A stretch of DNA of 64,000 bases from Geomonas sp. RF6 (GCF_021044625.1 NZ_CP087999.1:2063001-2127000); one strand, 5' to 3'; numbered from the stretch's first letter, positions 38,561 to 48,034 are shown. The notes: generated by a model from the sequence alone, not told the origin. Made by a program: numbers and translations.

Positions 38561-40687
38561 ATGCTTACCGATAGGCAACTACCTCTTCCCGGCCGCTACC
38601 TGTGGCTTCTCCTTATCCTGCTCCTGGGAGCGTACCCGCGCCCTGCGCAGGCAGAGGGAGAAAACCGTCTGCTGCGCGTGAAGGTCGTGCCGCGCTCCGG
38701 ATACACCAGGGTCACCCTCTACTTTCTGGAGCCCCCCTCCTATCAGGTGAGCCGCCTCCCTGCCGCGGGACGGCTGAAGTTCTCCGGGACCGACTCCCCC
38801 GCGTTCAAGAAGCTGCGGGGGGTCTCCGGTCCGTACTTCTCCGGGCTGCACTTCTCGCAGCACGGTCCGGACCTGCAGGTGGAGATTCCGCTGAAGGGGG
38901 GGGGCGCGGTGCGCCCTCTCTACTACGGAGCCCTCTCCCTTTCCCTCGACATCGGCCCGCAGAGCTCCACGGCGCCCCCGCCGGAGATACTTCCCGGGCG
39001 GGAGCCGATCCTCTCCGGCACCGAGCGCTTCGTGCGCGACTTTACTCCCCCCTCCCGTTCCGCGCTCCCCTTTGCGCCGACCGACCGGAAGATACTGCAG
39101 AAGCTCCTGAGTCCTGCGGAGGTGGAGCAGTTCGAGGGTGGCGAGGGGCTGCTGTACCGCGAGAAGGGGGCGGAGGCGCTCGAGGTGCTGACGCCGTTTC
39201 TGGCGAAGACAGGGCAGGTGAAGGGGCTCGCGGCGTACCGCATCGGGGAGGCGTACTCCCTCATGGAGCGCTACGACGCCGCGCTGAAGTCGTACCGGGA
39301 AGGGGAGCTCCTCTGCCCCGAGTTCCTGGCGCAGGTCCCCTCCCTTACGGAGGAGTACGCGGAGGCGCTCGCCCGCAGCGGCGAGTACCTCGCCGGGCGC
39401 CACCTCATGGGGCGGCTGATCGCCGCCTACTCCGGCGACGCCTACCAGCCGGCACTGATCAATCACCTGGCCCAGATGACCGCCCGCCACGGGGACGGGG
39501 AGATCGCCCTGCACCTGTACAAGCTCGTCGCGGAGCGCTTCCCCGGAAGCGTCGCGGCTTCGAGCGCGCGCATGAAGCTCGCGGACCGGGAAATGTTCAC
39601 CATCCCGCGCGACGGCTTGAAGCCCCTTCTGCAGAAGTACCGCACTATCGCCAGCGAGGCGGCATCGCTGCCGCTGCGCGACGAGGCGCTCTTCAAGGTC
39701 GCCCTCTTGCAGGCGCTCTACGGCCCGTATCAGGACGCGCTGGAGCACGCCGCAACCTACGAGAAGATGTACCCCCGCGGGATCTTCGTCACCATCGTCC
39801 GCAACATGCGGGAGGAACTGGTGTACATCGCCTACCACGAGCTCACCAACGGCCTGGCGCAGGACGGGGGGCGCGAGGGGCGCGAAGGGATTGTGAAGCT
39901 CGTGACGGAGAACCGCGACTACCTCTCCCGCGCCTTCCAGGACCCGCAGTTCGCCCCGAAGGTCTCCCGGGCCTTCCACGACAGCGGCCAGCTTTCCCGC
40001 GAGCTCGACCTCTTCGCCGTTCTCGCCGAGCGCACCTTCGCCGCCCAGGCCGCCCCCCTTCTCATGCAGCACCTGGTGGAGGACGGCATGGCGCTGGGGA
40101 GGCAAAGCGTGGCGGAGGGGAACGCGAGGGCCTTCGTGGCCCGCTACCCGGCGCACCCGGCGACGGGGAGGATGAAGGAGCTCCTCGGGCGCCTCGCCTT
40201 TGACCGCGGCAACCTGAAGGAGACCTCCGGCTGGCTGCGCTTCCTCTCCGCGAAAGGCTCCCCCCCCCCGGTCCATGCAGAGAGCGACTACTATCTCGGG
40301 AAAGCGCTTCTCTCCGCCAGCGACTACCGGGGCGCCGAGCGCGCCCTCGCCCGCTTCGCCGCCGCGGCCCCCGCCTCGCCGCTCGCCTCCGACGCCCTTT
40401 TCGGGCGGGTGCAGGCCCTTTCCGCCGCCGGCGACTGCCGCGGCGCGCTGGAGGTGTGCCGGCAGGGGGTAAAAGGGGCGACCGGGGAGAACGCGGACCA
40501 CCTCCTCTACCGTATGGGGGAGCTCCACCTGCAGCTGAAGCAGATGCGGGAGGCGGCAGCCTCCTGGGAAAAGGTCGTGAAGGAAGGGAAGGAAGGGGTA
40601 TGGCGCACCATGGCGCAGGAGTCGCTGAACGACCTGCAGTGGCGCCTGAGGATGGCGCGGGAGCTCTCCTCCCCGTCAAAAAGATGA
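38561..40687 (+). CDS. Secreted TPR protein at the head of the flagellar cluster
   Basis: A 708-residue protein. A signal peptide (GRYLWLLLILLLGAYPRPAQA) is followed by a beta-rich AMIN-like region (about residues 30-130: VKVVPRSGYTRVTLYFLE), a linker, and many TPR-like helical repeats to the end (for example AAYRIGEAYSLMERYDAALK, YYLGKALLSASDYRGAERAL). It probably resides in the periplasm, where the AMIN-like part could touch peptidoglycan. It precedes flgB by 167 bp. A role in flagellar placement or assembly is inferred from position only. Confidence 0.75.
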   Translation: MLTDRQLPLPGRYLWLLLILLLGAYPRPAQAEGENRLLRVKVVPRSGYTRVTLYFLEPPSYQVSRLPAAGRLKFSGTDSPAFKKLRGVSGPYFSGLHFSQHGPDLQVEIPLKGGGAVRPLYYGALSLSLDIGPQSSTAPPPEILPGREPILSGTERFVRDFTPPSRSALPFAPTDRKILQKLLSPAEVEQFEGGEGLLYREKGAEALEVLTPFLAKTGQVKGLAAYRIGEAYSLMERYDAALKSYREGELLCPEFLAQVPSLTEEYAEALARSGEYLAGRHLMGRLIAAYSGDAYQPALINHLAQMTARHGDGEIALHLYKLVAERFPGSVAASSARMKLADREMFTIPRDGLKPLLQKYRTIASEAASLPLRDEALFKVALLQALYGPYQDALEHAATYEKMYPRGIFVTIVRNMREELVYIAYHELTNGLAQDGGREGREGIVKLVTENRDYLSRAFQDPQFAPKVSRAFHDSGQLSRELDLFAVLAERTFAAQAAPLLMQHLVEDGMALGRQSVAEGNARAFVARYPAHPATGRMKELLGRLAFDRGNLKETSGWLRFLSAKGSPPPVHAESDYYLGKALLSASDYRGAERALARFAAAAPASPLASDALFGRVQALSAAGDCRGALEVCRQGVKGATGENADHLLYRMGELHLQLKQMREAAASWEKVVKEGKEGVWRTMAQESLNDLQWRLRMARELSSPSKR

Positions 40688-40808
40688 CCTCCCCCTGACG
40701 GGGAAATTTTTCTCCCCTCTCCCCCCTGTCGCACTCCCCTTTCACGGGCGGAAGATCGGGAAGGGGGGTGGCGCGGGAGAGAGCCGCGGCCGGTGTCAAA
40801 AAAATTGC

Positions 40809-40824
40809 TGGTACGCCTTTTGCT
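40809..40824 (+). promoter_or_regulatory. Sigma-54 promoter of the flgB operon
   Basis: TGGTACGCCTTTTGCT is a near-perfect match to TGGCACGN4TTGCW with exact 12-bp GG to GC spacing. It lies about 30 bp before flgB. Confidence 0.88.
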
Positions 40825-40854
40825 GTAGGAACCTGTGCGTCGAGGAGGATGGAC

Positions 40855-41268
40855 ATGCCCATAAATGGAATATTCGGTACGACGGTAGATCTCCTGGGGA
40901 AGACCCTGGACCTGCGCGTGAAGCAGCAGGAAATGATCTCGGCGAACCTCGCAAATGGTGAGACCCCCGGCTACGTCCCCACCACCCTCTCCTTCGAGGG
41001 GCAGCTGAAAAACGCACTGCAGAAGGGGGCGGACGTCGTGGTGACGAACCCGCGCCACATCCCCCTGAAAAAGGGTGCGCACCGCCTCGCCGAGGTGAGC
41101 GGGATCGTGCTGGAGACGCCGTCGAAGTCCCCGGGGCCTGACGGGAACGCGGTGGAGATGGAGACGGAGATGTCGCACCTGGCGGAGAACCAGATCATGT
41201 ACAACGCCTCCATACAGCTCCTGAACAAGAAATTCGAGACGTTGAAGCTCGCGATAAAGGGGAACTAA
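40855..41268 (+). CDS. flgB: FlgB, flagellar proximal rod protein
   Basis: A 137-residue rod protein. The N-terminal helix with QQEMISANLANGETPGYVP (the NxANxxTPGY signature) and C-terminal helix AENQIMYNASIQLLNKKFETL are both present. It forms the proximal rod with FlgC, FlgF and FliE and is exported by the flagellar apparatus. The ATG at 40855 is preferred because GAGGAGG ends 6 nt upstream. Confidence 0.94.
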   Translation: MPINGIFGTTVDLLGKTLDLRVKQQEMISANLANGETPGYVPTTLSFEGQLKNALQKGADVVVTNPRHIPLKKGAHRLAEVSGIVLETPSKSPGPDGNAVEMETEMSHLAENQIMYNASIQLLNKKFETLKLAIKGN

Positions 41269-41271
41269 ACG

Positions 41272-41703
41272 ATGGATCTCTTCAGCTCCATGGACATCAG
41301 CGCCTCCGCCCTCTCGGCGGAGCGGACCAGGATGAACCTGATCTCCAGCAACCTGGCGAACGTGAACTCCACGAGAACTGCGGAGGGGGGGCCGTACAAG
41401 AGAAAGGACGCGGTCTTCACCGCGACCCCGCTCCCCGGCTCCTTCGGCGCCGCGCTGAACAAGGCGCAGGCCGCCCGCTCCGTGGAGGTCTCCCAGATCG
41501 TGGAGGACCAGAACCCCCCGCGCATGCAGTACGAGCCGACCCACCCGGACGCCGACGCCAGCGGCTACGTCGCCTACCCGAACGTGAACGTGGTGGAGGA
41601 GATGGCGGACATGATCTCCGCCACCCGCTCCTACGAGGCGAACGTCACTGCGGCGCAGGCGGCGAAGAATATGGCGCTGAAGACGCTGGAGCTCGGACGC
41701 TAG
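41272..41703 (+). CDS. flgC: FlgC, flagellar proximal rod protein
   Basis: A 143-residue rod protein: SSMDISASALSAERTRMNLI, then the NLANVNSTRT signature and the C-terminal YPNVNVVEEMADMISATRSY motif. It starts 3 nt after flgB. Confidence 0.95.
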   Translation: MDLFSSMDISASALSAERTRMNLISSNLANVNSTRTAEGGPYKRKDAVFTATPLPGSFGAALNKAQAARSVEVSQIVEDQNPPRMQYEPTHPDADASGYVAYPNVNVVEEMADMISATRSYEANVTAAQAAKNMALKTLELGR

Positions 41704-41737
41704 TCCGCCGCCCCGCGCACAGAAAAAGGAGTAGCAC

Positions 41738-42037
41738 ATGGTCATCAAGGCGATCGAGAGCGGCATGGGGGTGGAGAAGGCGTTTCCGGAACAGACCGGG
41801 AAGGCGGCCTCCCCTGCGGTGGACTTCAGCAAATTCATGGAAGAGATGGTCGGCAAGGTGAATACGCTGCAAAAGGGCGCCGACGCCTCCATCCAGAGCA
41901 TGGCCACCGGCGGGCCGACCGGGCTGCACGAGGTCATGCTGGCGGTGGAGAAGGCGAACATCTCCTTCCAGCTCCTTACCCAGGTACGGAACAAGGCGGT
42001 GGAGGCGTACCAGGAAGTGATGAGGATGCAGGTCTAG
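41738..42037 (+). CDS. fliE: FliE, MS ring-rod junction protein
   Basis: A 99-residue small helical protein. The C-terminal half LHEVMLAVEKANISFQLLTQ and VRNKAVEAYQEVMRMQV is the family signature. It links FliF to the rod and is among the first exported proteins. AAAGGAG precedes the ATG. Confidence 0.94.
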   Translation: MVIKAIESGMGVEKAFPEQTGKAASPAVDFSKFMEEMVGKVNTLQKGADASIQSMATGGPTGLHEVMLAVEKANISFQLLTQVRNKAVEAYQEVMRMQV

Positions 42038-42132
42038 CCTGCGCGGGAGAGGTAGGGCGGCGCTAGTGCCGCGGGACGGTGGTGCACCCCGGGAGAACCC
42101 GGAGGAAGACGTCAGTTTCAGGTGGGGATGGT

Positions 42133-43695
42133 ATGCCGCAGGGCCTTAAAAAACTTCTTGAGCCTTTTCTGGCTCTGAGCGCAGGGAAGCGGCTCGTGGT
42201 GGGCGGGGTGGCGCTTGCCTCGCTTCTCGCCTTTGGCGCGCTCATCACGGTGGCGAACAAGGTCGACTACCGTCCGCTCTTTTCCAACCTCAACGCGGAG
42301 GACGCCGGGGAGATCACCAAGAAGCTCAAGGAGCAGAAGGTCCCGTACCAGATCGCCAGCGACGGGAAGGCGATCCTCGTCCCCTCCGACAAGGTGTACG
42401 ACCTGAGGCTCTCCCTGGCGAGCGACGGCCTCCCCCAGGGGGGTGGGGTCGGCTTCGAGATCTTCGACCGGAAGAACTTCGGCATGACCGAATTCGTCCA
42501 GAAGCTCAATTACCAGCGGGCGCTGCAGGGGGAACTCTCCCGCACCATCTCCCAGATCGCCGGGGTGGAGTCCGCCCGGGTGCATCTGGCGATCCCGGAA
42601 AAGAGTCTCTTCAAGGACGGCGAAAAGCCGGCGACCGCCTCCGTAGTCCTGAAGATGCGCGGCAGCCGCTCGCTGCGCGACAGCGAGGTCCAGGGGATCG
42701 TGCATCTGGTCGCCTCCTCCGTGGAAGGGATGGACCCGGAGAACGTGACGGTGCTCGACAGCCGGGGGATCGCCCTTAGCAAGAACAGCGGTTCCGACCC
42801 GGCGAGCAAACTCTCCGGTAGCAGGCAGGAGACGCAGCGTTCCTTCGAGAAGAGCGAGGAGGAGAAACTGCAGTCCCTCCTGGACAAGGTCGTGGGGAGC
42901 GGGCGCTCCGTCGCGCGCGTCTCGGCGAACTTCGACTACAAGCAGGTGGAGAAGTACGAGGAGCGCTACGACCCGGAGTCCGCAGCGGTCCGCAGCGAGC
43001 AGCGCACCGAGGAGAAGGCGGGGGGGACTTCCACCGCCACCGGCATCCCCGGGGTGCAGTCGAACCTGAACCGCACCGGGGCCACCCCGGGGACGGTCGG
43101 GGGGGGATCGAAGAGCGACGAGACGCTCAACTACGAAGTCAGCCGCTCCACCGCCCGCATCATCGAGCCGGTCGGGACGCTGGCGAAGGTTTCCGTGGCG
43201 GTGCTGGTGGACGGCAGGTACGAGCTCCCGGTGGGAGGAAAGCCTGACGCGAAGGCGAAGTACCAGCCGCGCTCCCCCGAGGAGATGCAGAAGATCGAGG
43301 CGCTGGTAAAAAGCGCAGTCGGCTTCAACACGGAGCGGGGGGACCAGGTCACCGTGGCGAACATCCCTTTCCAGGAGACCGGGGAGAGCGCGCTGGAGGC
43401 GGAGAAGTGGTACAACTCCCCGATGGCCCAGAGCCTCATCAAGAACGGGCTCATCGGTTTCGGCTTCCTGGCGCTCCTCTTCATGGTTATCCGTCCCCTC
43501 ATGAAGATGCTGAAGCCGAAGGAGAGCGAGGTGCTGGAGCCGCTTATGGTGGAGCAGGACGCCGCGCGCCTCGACCTCCAGAGGAGCGAGACGGCCCAGA
43601 GGAAGGCGAGCCAGCTGGAGCTCATGGAGAAGGCGAAGCAGGATCCCTACCAGGTAGCCCAGATCCTGCAGAACTGGCTGATACAGAAGGATTAG
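42133..43695 (+). CDS. fliF: FliF, MS-ring protein
   Basis: A 520-residue protein with two transmembrane segments (LVVGGVALASLLAFGALIT near the N-terminus and LIGFGFLALLFMVIRPL near the C-terminus) and the ring-building motifs between (YRPLFSNLNAEDAGEI, GFEIFDRKNFGMTEFVQKLN, PEKSLFKDGEKPATASV). The C-terminal tail binds FliG. The start at 42133 has AGGTGGGG upstream. Confidence 0.95.
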   Translation: MPQGLKKLLEPFLALSAGKRLVVGGVALASLLAFGALITVANKVDYRPLFSNLNAEDAGEITKKLKEQKVPYQIASDGKAILVPSDKVYDLRLSLASDGLPQGGGVGFEIFDRKNFGMTEFVQKLNYQRALQGELSRTISQIAGVESARVHLAIPEKSLFKDGEKPATASVVLKMRGSRSLRDSEVQGIVHLVASSVEGMDPENVTVLDSRGIALSKNSGSDPASKLSGSRQETQRSFEKSEEEKLQSLLDKVVGSGRSVARVSANFDYKQVEKYEERYDPESAAVRSEQRTEEKAGGTSTATGIPGVQSNLNRTGATPGTVGGGSKSDETLNYEVSRSTARIIEPVGTLAKVSVAVLVDGRYELPVGGKPDAKAKYQPRSPEEMQKIEALVKSAVGFNTERGDQVTVANIPFQETGESALEAEKWYNSPMAQSLIKNGLIGFGFLALLFMVIRPLMKMLKPKESEVLEPLMVEQDAARLDLQRSETAQRKASQLELMEKAKQDPYQVAQILQNWLIQKD

Positions 43696-43758
43696 TGAAG
43701 GGAGGGGCCGCCAGGCCGGGCCCGTGCATTGAGATGAGTTGCCAGTGAGGGGCGTCCA

Positions 43759-43820
43759 TGAAGGCTGAAGAGTGAACCGGGGCAGGGGTTTTCCCTTCAG
43801 CCGTCAATCTTCAGCCTTCA
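43759..43820. repeat. Inverted repeat in the fliF-fliG gap
   Basis: TGAAGGCTGAAGA (43759-43771) and TCTTCAGCCTTCA (43808-43820) form a perfect 13-bp stem over a 36-nt loop holding a related CTTCAGCC. It lies within an otherwise tight operon with a 156-bp gap. Confidence 0.85.
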
Positions 43821-43851
43821 GTTTTATCAATCCGATTCATAGAGGTACCGC

Positions 43852-44844
43852 ATGACCGGAGCAGAAAAAGCAGCGATACTCCTCCTCTACCTGGGGCCCG
43901 ATGTCACCGCGAAAGTCTTCGAGCACATGGAAGACGGCGACATCAAGAAGATCAGCCAGAGCATGGCGCGCCTGGGGCACGTGCAGAAGGAGGAGATCGC
44001 CACCGTCGTGAACGAGTTCACCGACATCACCAACCCCGACACCGGCTTCTTCTCCCAGGGTGAGGAGTTCGTGAAGAAGATCCTCGAGAAGGCGCTCGGC
44101 CCTGCCCGCGCCGAGCATCTCCTGCAGGAGCTTCGAAACTCCGGGATGGGGGAGATGTCCGACCTCCTGGCGAGCCTCGACGCGAAGACGATCGCCAACT
44201 TCTTCTCCCAGGAGCACCCCCAGACGATCGCGGTGGTGCTGGCGAAGCTGAAGCCGAAGCAGACGAGCGAGATCATCTCGCTGCTGCCGCAGGAACTGCA
44301 GGCGGAGGTGGTGATCCGCATCGCCGAGGTCGACCAGGTCTCCCCGGAAATCCTCGCCGAGATCGACGAGGTGATCAGGAAGGAACTCATGGCGCTCGGC
44401 GGCGTGCAGCGCTACAAGGTCGGGGGCGTGGAGAAGGTGGTGGACATGTTCGCCCACCTGGACCGCACCAGGGAGAAGAAGATCCTCGACAAGCTCGACA
44501 CCATGAACCCGCCGCTGGCGGAGGTGATCCGCAAGCATCTCTTCACCTTCGAGGACATCTTCAAGCTCGACGACCGGGCGATCCAGTCGATCATGCGGGA
44601 GATTTCCAACGACACCCTCACTCTGGCGATGAAGACCTCGCCGGACGAGGTGAAGGACAAGATCTTCCGCAACATCTCCGCGCGCGCCGCCGAGATGATA
44701 AAGGAGGACCTGGAGGTCATGGGGCCGGTGCGCCTCTCCGACGTGGAGAAGGCGCAGTCGGAGATCATAAAGATCGTGAGGAAGATGGAGGAGGAAGGGA
44801 AGGTGGTCCTCGCGGGTCGCGGTGCGGACGATGTTCTCGTCTAA
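43852..44844 (+). CDS. fliG: FliG, flagellar motor switch protein
   Basis: A 330-residue switch protein: N-terminal FliF-binding part (LTGAEKAAILLLYLGPDV region), the middle EHPQTIAVVLAKLKP with the FliM-binding EHPQ motif, and the C-terminal torque helix with charged residues (IFKLDDRAIQSIMREI, FRNISARAAEMIKEDLE). Its stop region overlaps fliH. Confidence 0.96.
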   Translation: MTGAEKAAILLLYLGPDVTAKVFEHMEDGDIKKISQSMARLGHVQKEEIATVVNEFTDITNPDTGFFSQGEEFVKKILEKALGPARAEHLLQELRNSGMGEMSDLLASLDAKTIANFFSQEHPQTIAVVLAKLKPKQTSEIISLLPQELQAEVVIRIAEVDQVSPEILAEIDEVIRKELMALGGVQRYKVGGVEKVVDMFAHLDRTREKKILDKLDTMNPPLAEVIRKHLFTFEDIFKLDDRAIQSIMREISNDTLTLAMKTSPDEVKDKIFRNISARAAEMIKEDLEVMGPVRLSDVEKAQSEIIKIVRKMEEEGKVVLAGRGADDVLV

Positions 44845-45544
44845 GATCATACGCGGCGGCGTTCACGAGCCGCGCCCCCTCCCGCTCGGTCCGCTGGGGG
44901 AGGCGATCCTCCCGCAGGGGGCGGAGTTTCTCCCCGCCACCTTCGCCTCCTCGACCGCCTCTGCCGTGGAGGTCGCGGCAGGGGAGCCGCACGTCCCGGA
45001 AGTCCCGATGATCCCGGAGGCGGAGGCGCAGGAAAGGATCGAGGCGGCCTACGAGGAAGGGGTGCGGGAAGGGCGACGCGGAGCGGAGAATGAATTCTCC
45101 ACCGTCACCGAGGGGCTGGCAAAGGCCCTCATCGCCATAGGGAAACTGCGTCAGGAGCTCTTGCACGACGCCGAGGAGGATCTTCTGAAGCTGGCCGTGG
45201 CGATTGCCCGCAGCATCGTGGTGAAGGAGATCTCCCTTCATCCTGAGATCCTCGGCGGGATGGTGCAGGGGGCGGTGGAGGTCGTCTCCGGGTGCGACGA
45301 GGTCGTGGTGAGGCTGCACCCCGAAGACCATTCCGTGGTGGCGCACACCCCCGAGTTTGCCCAGCTCTCCACCGAAAAGCGGCGCATTACGCTCAAGGGG
45401 GACCCCGCCGTCGAAAGGGGAGGGTGCCTCGTGGAGACGGTCCGAGGGAACGTGGACGCCCGGCTGGAGAGCCAGCTGGAGGAGATGTACCGCAGGCTGG
45501 CGGAGGAAAGGAGCTCCCGGAAAGATGAACCGCAACCGCATTGA
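44831..45544 (+). CDS. fliH: FliH, export ATPase regulator
   Basis: A 237-residue FliH. After a Pro-rich N-terminus comes a coiled coil with small-residue repeats (EEGVREGRRGAENEF) and the C-terminal domain (LLKLAVAIARSIVVKEISLHP to VVRLHPEDHSVV). It anchors and inhibits FliI. The ATG at 44831 overlaps fliG by 14 nt, and its end overlaps fliI by 20 nt. Confidence 0.9.
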   Translation: MFSSKIIRGGVHEPRPLPLGPLGEAILPQGAEFLPATFASSTASAVEVAAGEPHVPEVPMIPEAEAQERIEAAYEEGVREGRRGAENEFSTVTEGLAKALIAIGKLRQELLHDAEEDLLKLAVAIARSIVVKEISLHPEILGGMVQGAVEVVSGCDEVVVRLHPEDHSVVAHTPEFAQLSTEKRRITLKGDPAVERGGCLVETVRGNVDARLESQLEEMYRRLAEERSSRKDEPQPH

Positions 45545-46853
45545 TCTCGCCCGGTACCTCGGGACGGTGGAGCAGGCGAAGCCGGTGCGCTTCCACGGGA
45601 AGGTGACCCAGGTGGTGGGGCTGGTCATCGAGGGGTACTGCCCGGAGACCTCCGTCGGCAGCCTCTGCGAGGTGTACTCCGAGGGGAGCCCCCCCATTCC
45701 GGCGGAGGTCGTCGGCTTTCGCGACAACAAGACGCTCCTCATGCCGCTCGGCGAGCTGAGGGGGGTGGGGCTCGGGAGCTTCATCTCGGTGCGCCGTGAG
45801 AAGCCCTCACTGGGGGTCGGGCCAGCGATGCTCGGGCGGATCCTCGACGGGCTGGGAAACCCCATCGACAACAAGGGGCCGATCGCCGTGTCGGACGAGT
45901 ACCCTATCTACGCCCTCCCGGTGAACCCGATGCTGCGCCGCCCCATCAGGAAGCCGCTCAACCTCGGTATCCGCGCCATCAACGGGCTCCTCACCTGCGG
46001 CGAAGGGCAGCGTGTCGGCATCATGGCGGGGTCGGGGGTCGGAAAGTCCACCACGCTCGGCATGATCGCCCGCTACACGGAGGCCGACGTCAACGTCATC
46101 GCCCTCATCGGAGAGCGCGGCAGGGAGCTTCGGGAGTTCATCGAGAAGGACCTGCAGGCGGACGGGCTGAAGAAGTCGGTGGTGGTGGTCGCCACCTCGG
46201 ACCAGCCTCCGCTGGTGCGCATGCGGGGCGCCTACATCGCCACCACCATTGCGGAGTACTTCCAGGCGCAGGGAAAGAAGGTCCTCCTCATGATGGACTC
46301 CGCCACCCGTTTCGCCATGGCGATGCGGGAGGTAGGGCTCGCCATCGGTGAGCCTCCCACCACCAAGGGGTACACCCCGTCGGTTTTCGCCGCCCTCCCC
46401 CGCCTTCTGGAGCGCACCGGGAACTTCGAGGAAGGGAGCATCACGGGGCTGTACACGGTCCTCGTGGAGGGTGACGACTTCAACGAGCCGATCTCCGACG
46501 CGATGCGCTCCATTCTGGACGGCCACATCATCCTGACCCGCGAGCTCGCCGCGAAGAACATCTACCCGCCCATCGACCTCCTGAACAGCGCCAGCCGTGT
46601 CATGTCCGACGTCACCACCCCGTCGCACCGGAAGGCCGCCGGCTTCTTCAAGGAGATCCTCGCGGCGTACCGCCAGGCCGAGGACATGATCAACATCGGC
46701 GCCTACAAGGCGGGGAGCAACGCGAAGATCGATTACGCCATCGCGAAGATGGACCAGATGATCAGCTTCATGAGGCAGAGGGTGGACGACGGCGAGAGTA
46801 TGGAGACCTCCATCGCGGCGCTGGAGCGGATCTTCGAGGACCGCCCCTTCTAG
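45525..46853 (+). CDS. fliI: FliI, flagellar export ATPase
   Basis: A 442-residue F1-beta-like ATPase. Walker A is GSGVGKSTT, Walker B KVLLMMDSATRFAMA, and the family signature VFAALPRLLERTG. It energises and orders export. The start at 45525 is within the end of fliH; the open frame further upstream is not coding. Confidence 0.96.
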   Translation: MNRNRIDLARYLGTVEQAKPVRFHGKVTQVVGLVIEGYCPETSVGSLCEVYSEGSPPIPAEVVGFRDNKTLLMPLGELRGVGLGSFISVRREKPSLGVGPAMLGRILDGLGNPIDNKGPIAVSDEYPIYALPVNPMLRRPIRKPLNLGIRAINGLLTCGEGQRVGIMAGSGVGKSTTLGMIARYTEADVNVIALIGERGRELREFIEKDLQADGLKKSVVVVATSDQPPLVRMRGAYIATTIAEYFQAQGKKVLLMMDSATRFAMAMREVGLAIGEPPTTKGYTPSVFAALPRLLERTGNFEEGSITGLYTVLVEGDDFNEPISDAMRSILDGHIILTRELAAKNIYPPIDLLNSASRVMSDVTTPSHRKAAGFFKEILAAYRQAEDMINIGAYKAGSNAKIDYAIAKMDQMISFMRQRVDDGESMETSIAALERIFEDRPF

Positions 46854-46943
46854 GACGCTGCCGTCGCCGCATGGCCCGGCACCTCCCCCCGGGGGGAGAC
46901 TTCAGCCGAAGAAAATTGAAGCACTTTTCGAGGAGGAGAGCCG

Positions 46944-47387
46944 ATGGCAGCACCGGAGTTCAGGCTGGAGCAGGTACTCAAGTTCCGCAAAGAAGTGGAG
47001 AGAAACCAGCAACTGGAACTGGCCGCGGCACGAGAGGAGCACGACGAGGCGTGCGCCCTTCTTACCCGTGAGGAGACGGCGCTGCAGGAGCTTGCGCAGC
47101 AGTTCATGGAGAGGCAGCAGCGGGGGATCGACGCCCACGAGCTCCTCCTCTACAGCGATTTCAGCGCGCGCAAGAGGATCGAGATCCAGAACCTGCGGGC
47201 GCTCGTCTTCGACCTTGAGCAGAAGGTGCAGGACAAGCTGGAGGCGCTCATGGCGGCGGCAAAGGACAAGAAGGCGCTGGAGATCTTCAAGGAAAAGCAG
47301 ATGAGGATACTGAAGCAGCAGCGCCAGCACAAGGAGCGCGATTTCATGGACGAGATATCGATTCAGAAAGGGGGACAGTCACGATGA
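46944..47387 (+). CDS. fliJ: FliJ, flagellar export chaperone stalk
   Basis: A 147-residue, almost wholly coiled-coil protein (FRLEQVLKFRKEVERNQQ start), like FliJ, which sits in the FliI ring as gamma does in F1 and activates the FlhA gate. AGGAGGAGAGCC precedes the ATG. Its stop overlaps the next gene (ATGA). Confidence 0.88.
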   Translation: MAAPEFRLEQVLKFRKEVERNQQLELAAAREEHDEACALLTREETALQELAQQFMERQQRGIDAHELLLYSDFSARKRIEIQNLRALVFDLEQKVQDKLEALMAAAKDKKALEIFKEKQMRILKQQRQHKERDFMDEISIQKGGQSR

Positions 47388-47863
47388 AGGGAAAAGTCTT
47401 GCTGGCGGTGCTCTTTCTCACCCTCGGCTGCTCCTCGCTTCTCGAAGCTCGTGGCGCCGCCGGCTCCGGCAGGCCCGCGCCGGACGAGGGCGCTGCGGCG
47501 CTGGAGCTGAAGCGGCAGCAACTGGCGGAGAGGGAAGCGGCCGTGAAGGCGAAGGAGGATGCTCTCAGGAAGCTCTCCGCGCAGGTCGAAGCCCGGATCC
47601 GGGAGCTCGACGCGGCGAAGAAGGGTCTGGAAGGGTCGCTGGCCGGGAAGAAGAAGCTGGACGAGGAGCGCTACAAGAAGATGCTGAAGATCTACAAGGC
47701 GCTGAAGCCGGAGCAGGCTGCCGACCTCATGAACAAGCTCGACGAGCCGACCGTCATCGGGATGCTGAACCAGATGGACCAGAAGACGGCGGTAAAGCTG
47801 ATCCCTCTCCTGACCCAGCCGAGGGTGCTGAAATGGAGCCGGGAGAACCTCGCGGTCCCTTAG
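47384..47863 (+). CDS. MotE/MgtE-N-like flagellar chaperone
   Basis: A 159-residue protein: N-terminal signal (GKVLLAVLFLTLGCSS with a possible lipobox LTLGC), coiled coil, and a C-terminal MgtE_N-like domain (RYKKMLKIYKALKPEQAADL, LDEPTVIGMLNQMDQK). This is the arrangement of MotE, a chaperone for the stator MotC in other bacteria. Whether it is a lipoprotein is unclear. It is coupled to fliJ. Confidence 0.78.
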   Translation: MKGKVLLAVLFLTLGCSSLLEARGAAGSGRPAPDEGAAALELKRQQLAEREAAVKAKEDALRKLSAQVEARIRELDAAKKGLEGSLAGKKKLDEERYKKMLKIYKALKPEQAADLMNKLDEPTVIGMLNQMDQKTAVKLIPLLTQPRVLKWSRENLAVP

Positions 47864-47908
47864 TGGAAGTCAAAAGGTTGGCACGGCTGTCAGTGAGCTG
47901 GCTATCGG

Positions 47909-47939
47909 GGCGCCCCCTCAAAAGGGCGCCTTCTTACTT
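47909..47939 (+). terminator. Hairpin after the MotE-like gene
   Basis: GGCGCCC (47909-47915) pairs with GGGCGCC (47924-47930), followed by TTCTTACTTT. It would end the flgB transcript before the fliK promoter. Confidence 0.75.
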
Positions 47940-48034
47940 TCCGGAAGGGAGTAGCGCGGCTTTCCCCACTGATTTCTCTCGAAAGAAGAGAATCCGGATG
48001 AAAAGAAGGGGGAGTGAAGGGTGTGGCGATAGGT

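Noticed and set aside
38579-40528. A 649-codon minus-strand open frame opposite the TPR gene
   Set aside because: No domain, no ribosome binding site, composition of an antisense shadow; the plus-strand frame has a signal peptide and TPR repeats.
47879-47895. TGGCACGGCTGTCAGT as a sigma-54 promoter of fliK
   Set aside because: Only the -24 half matches, and a hairpin terminator lies downstream; the element at 48035 is better.
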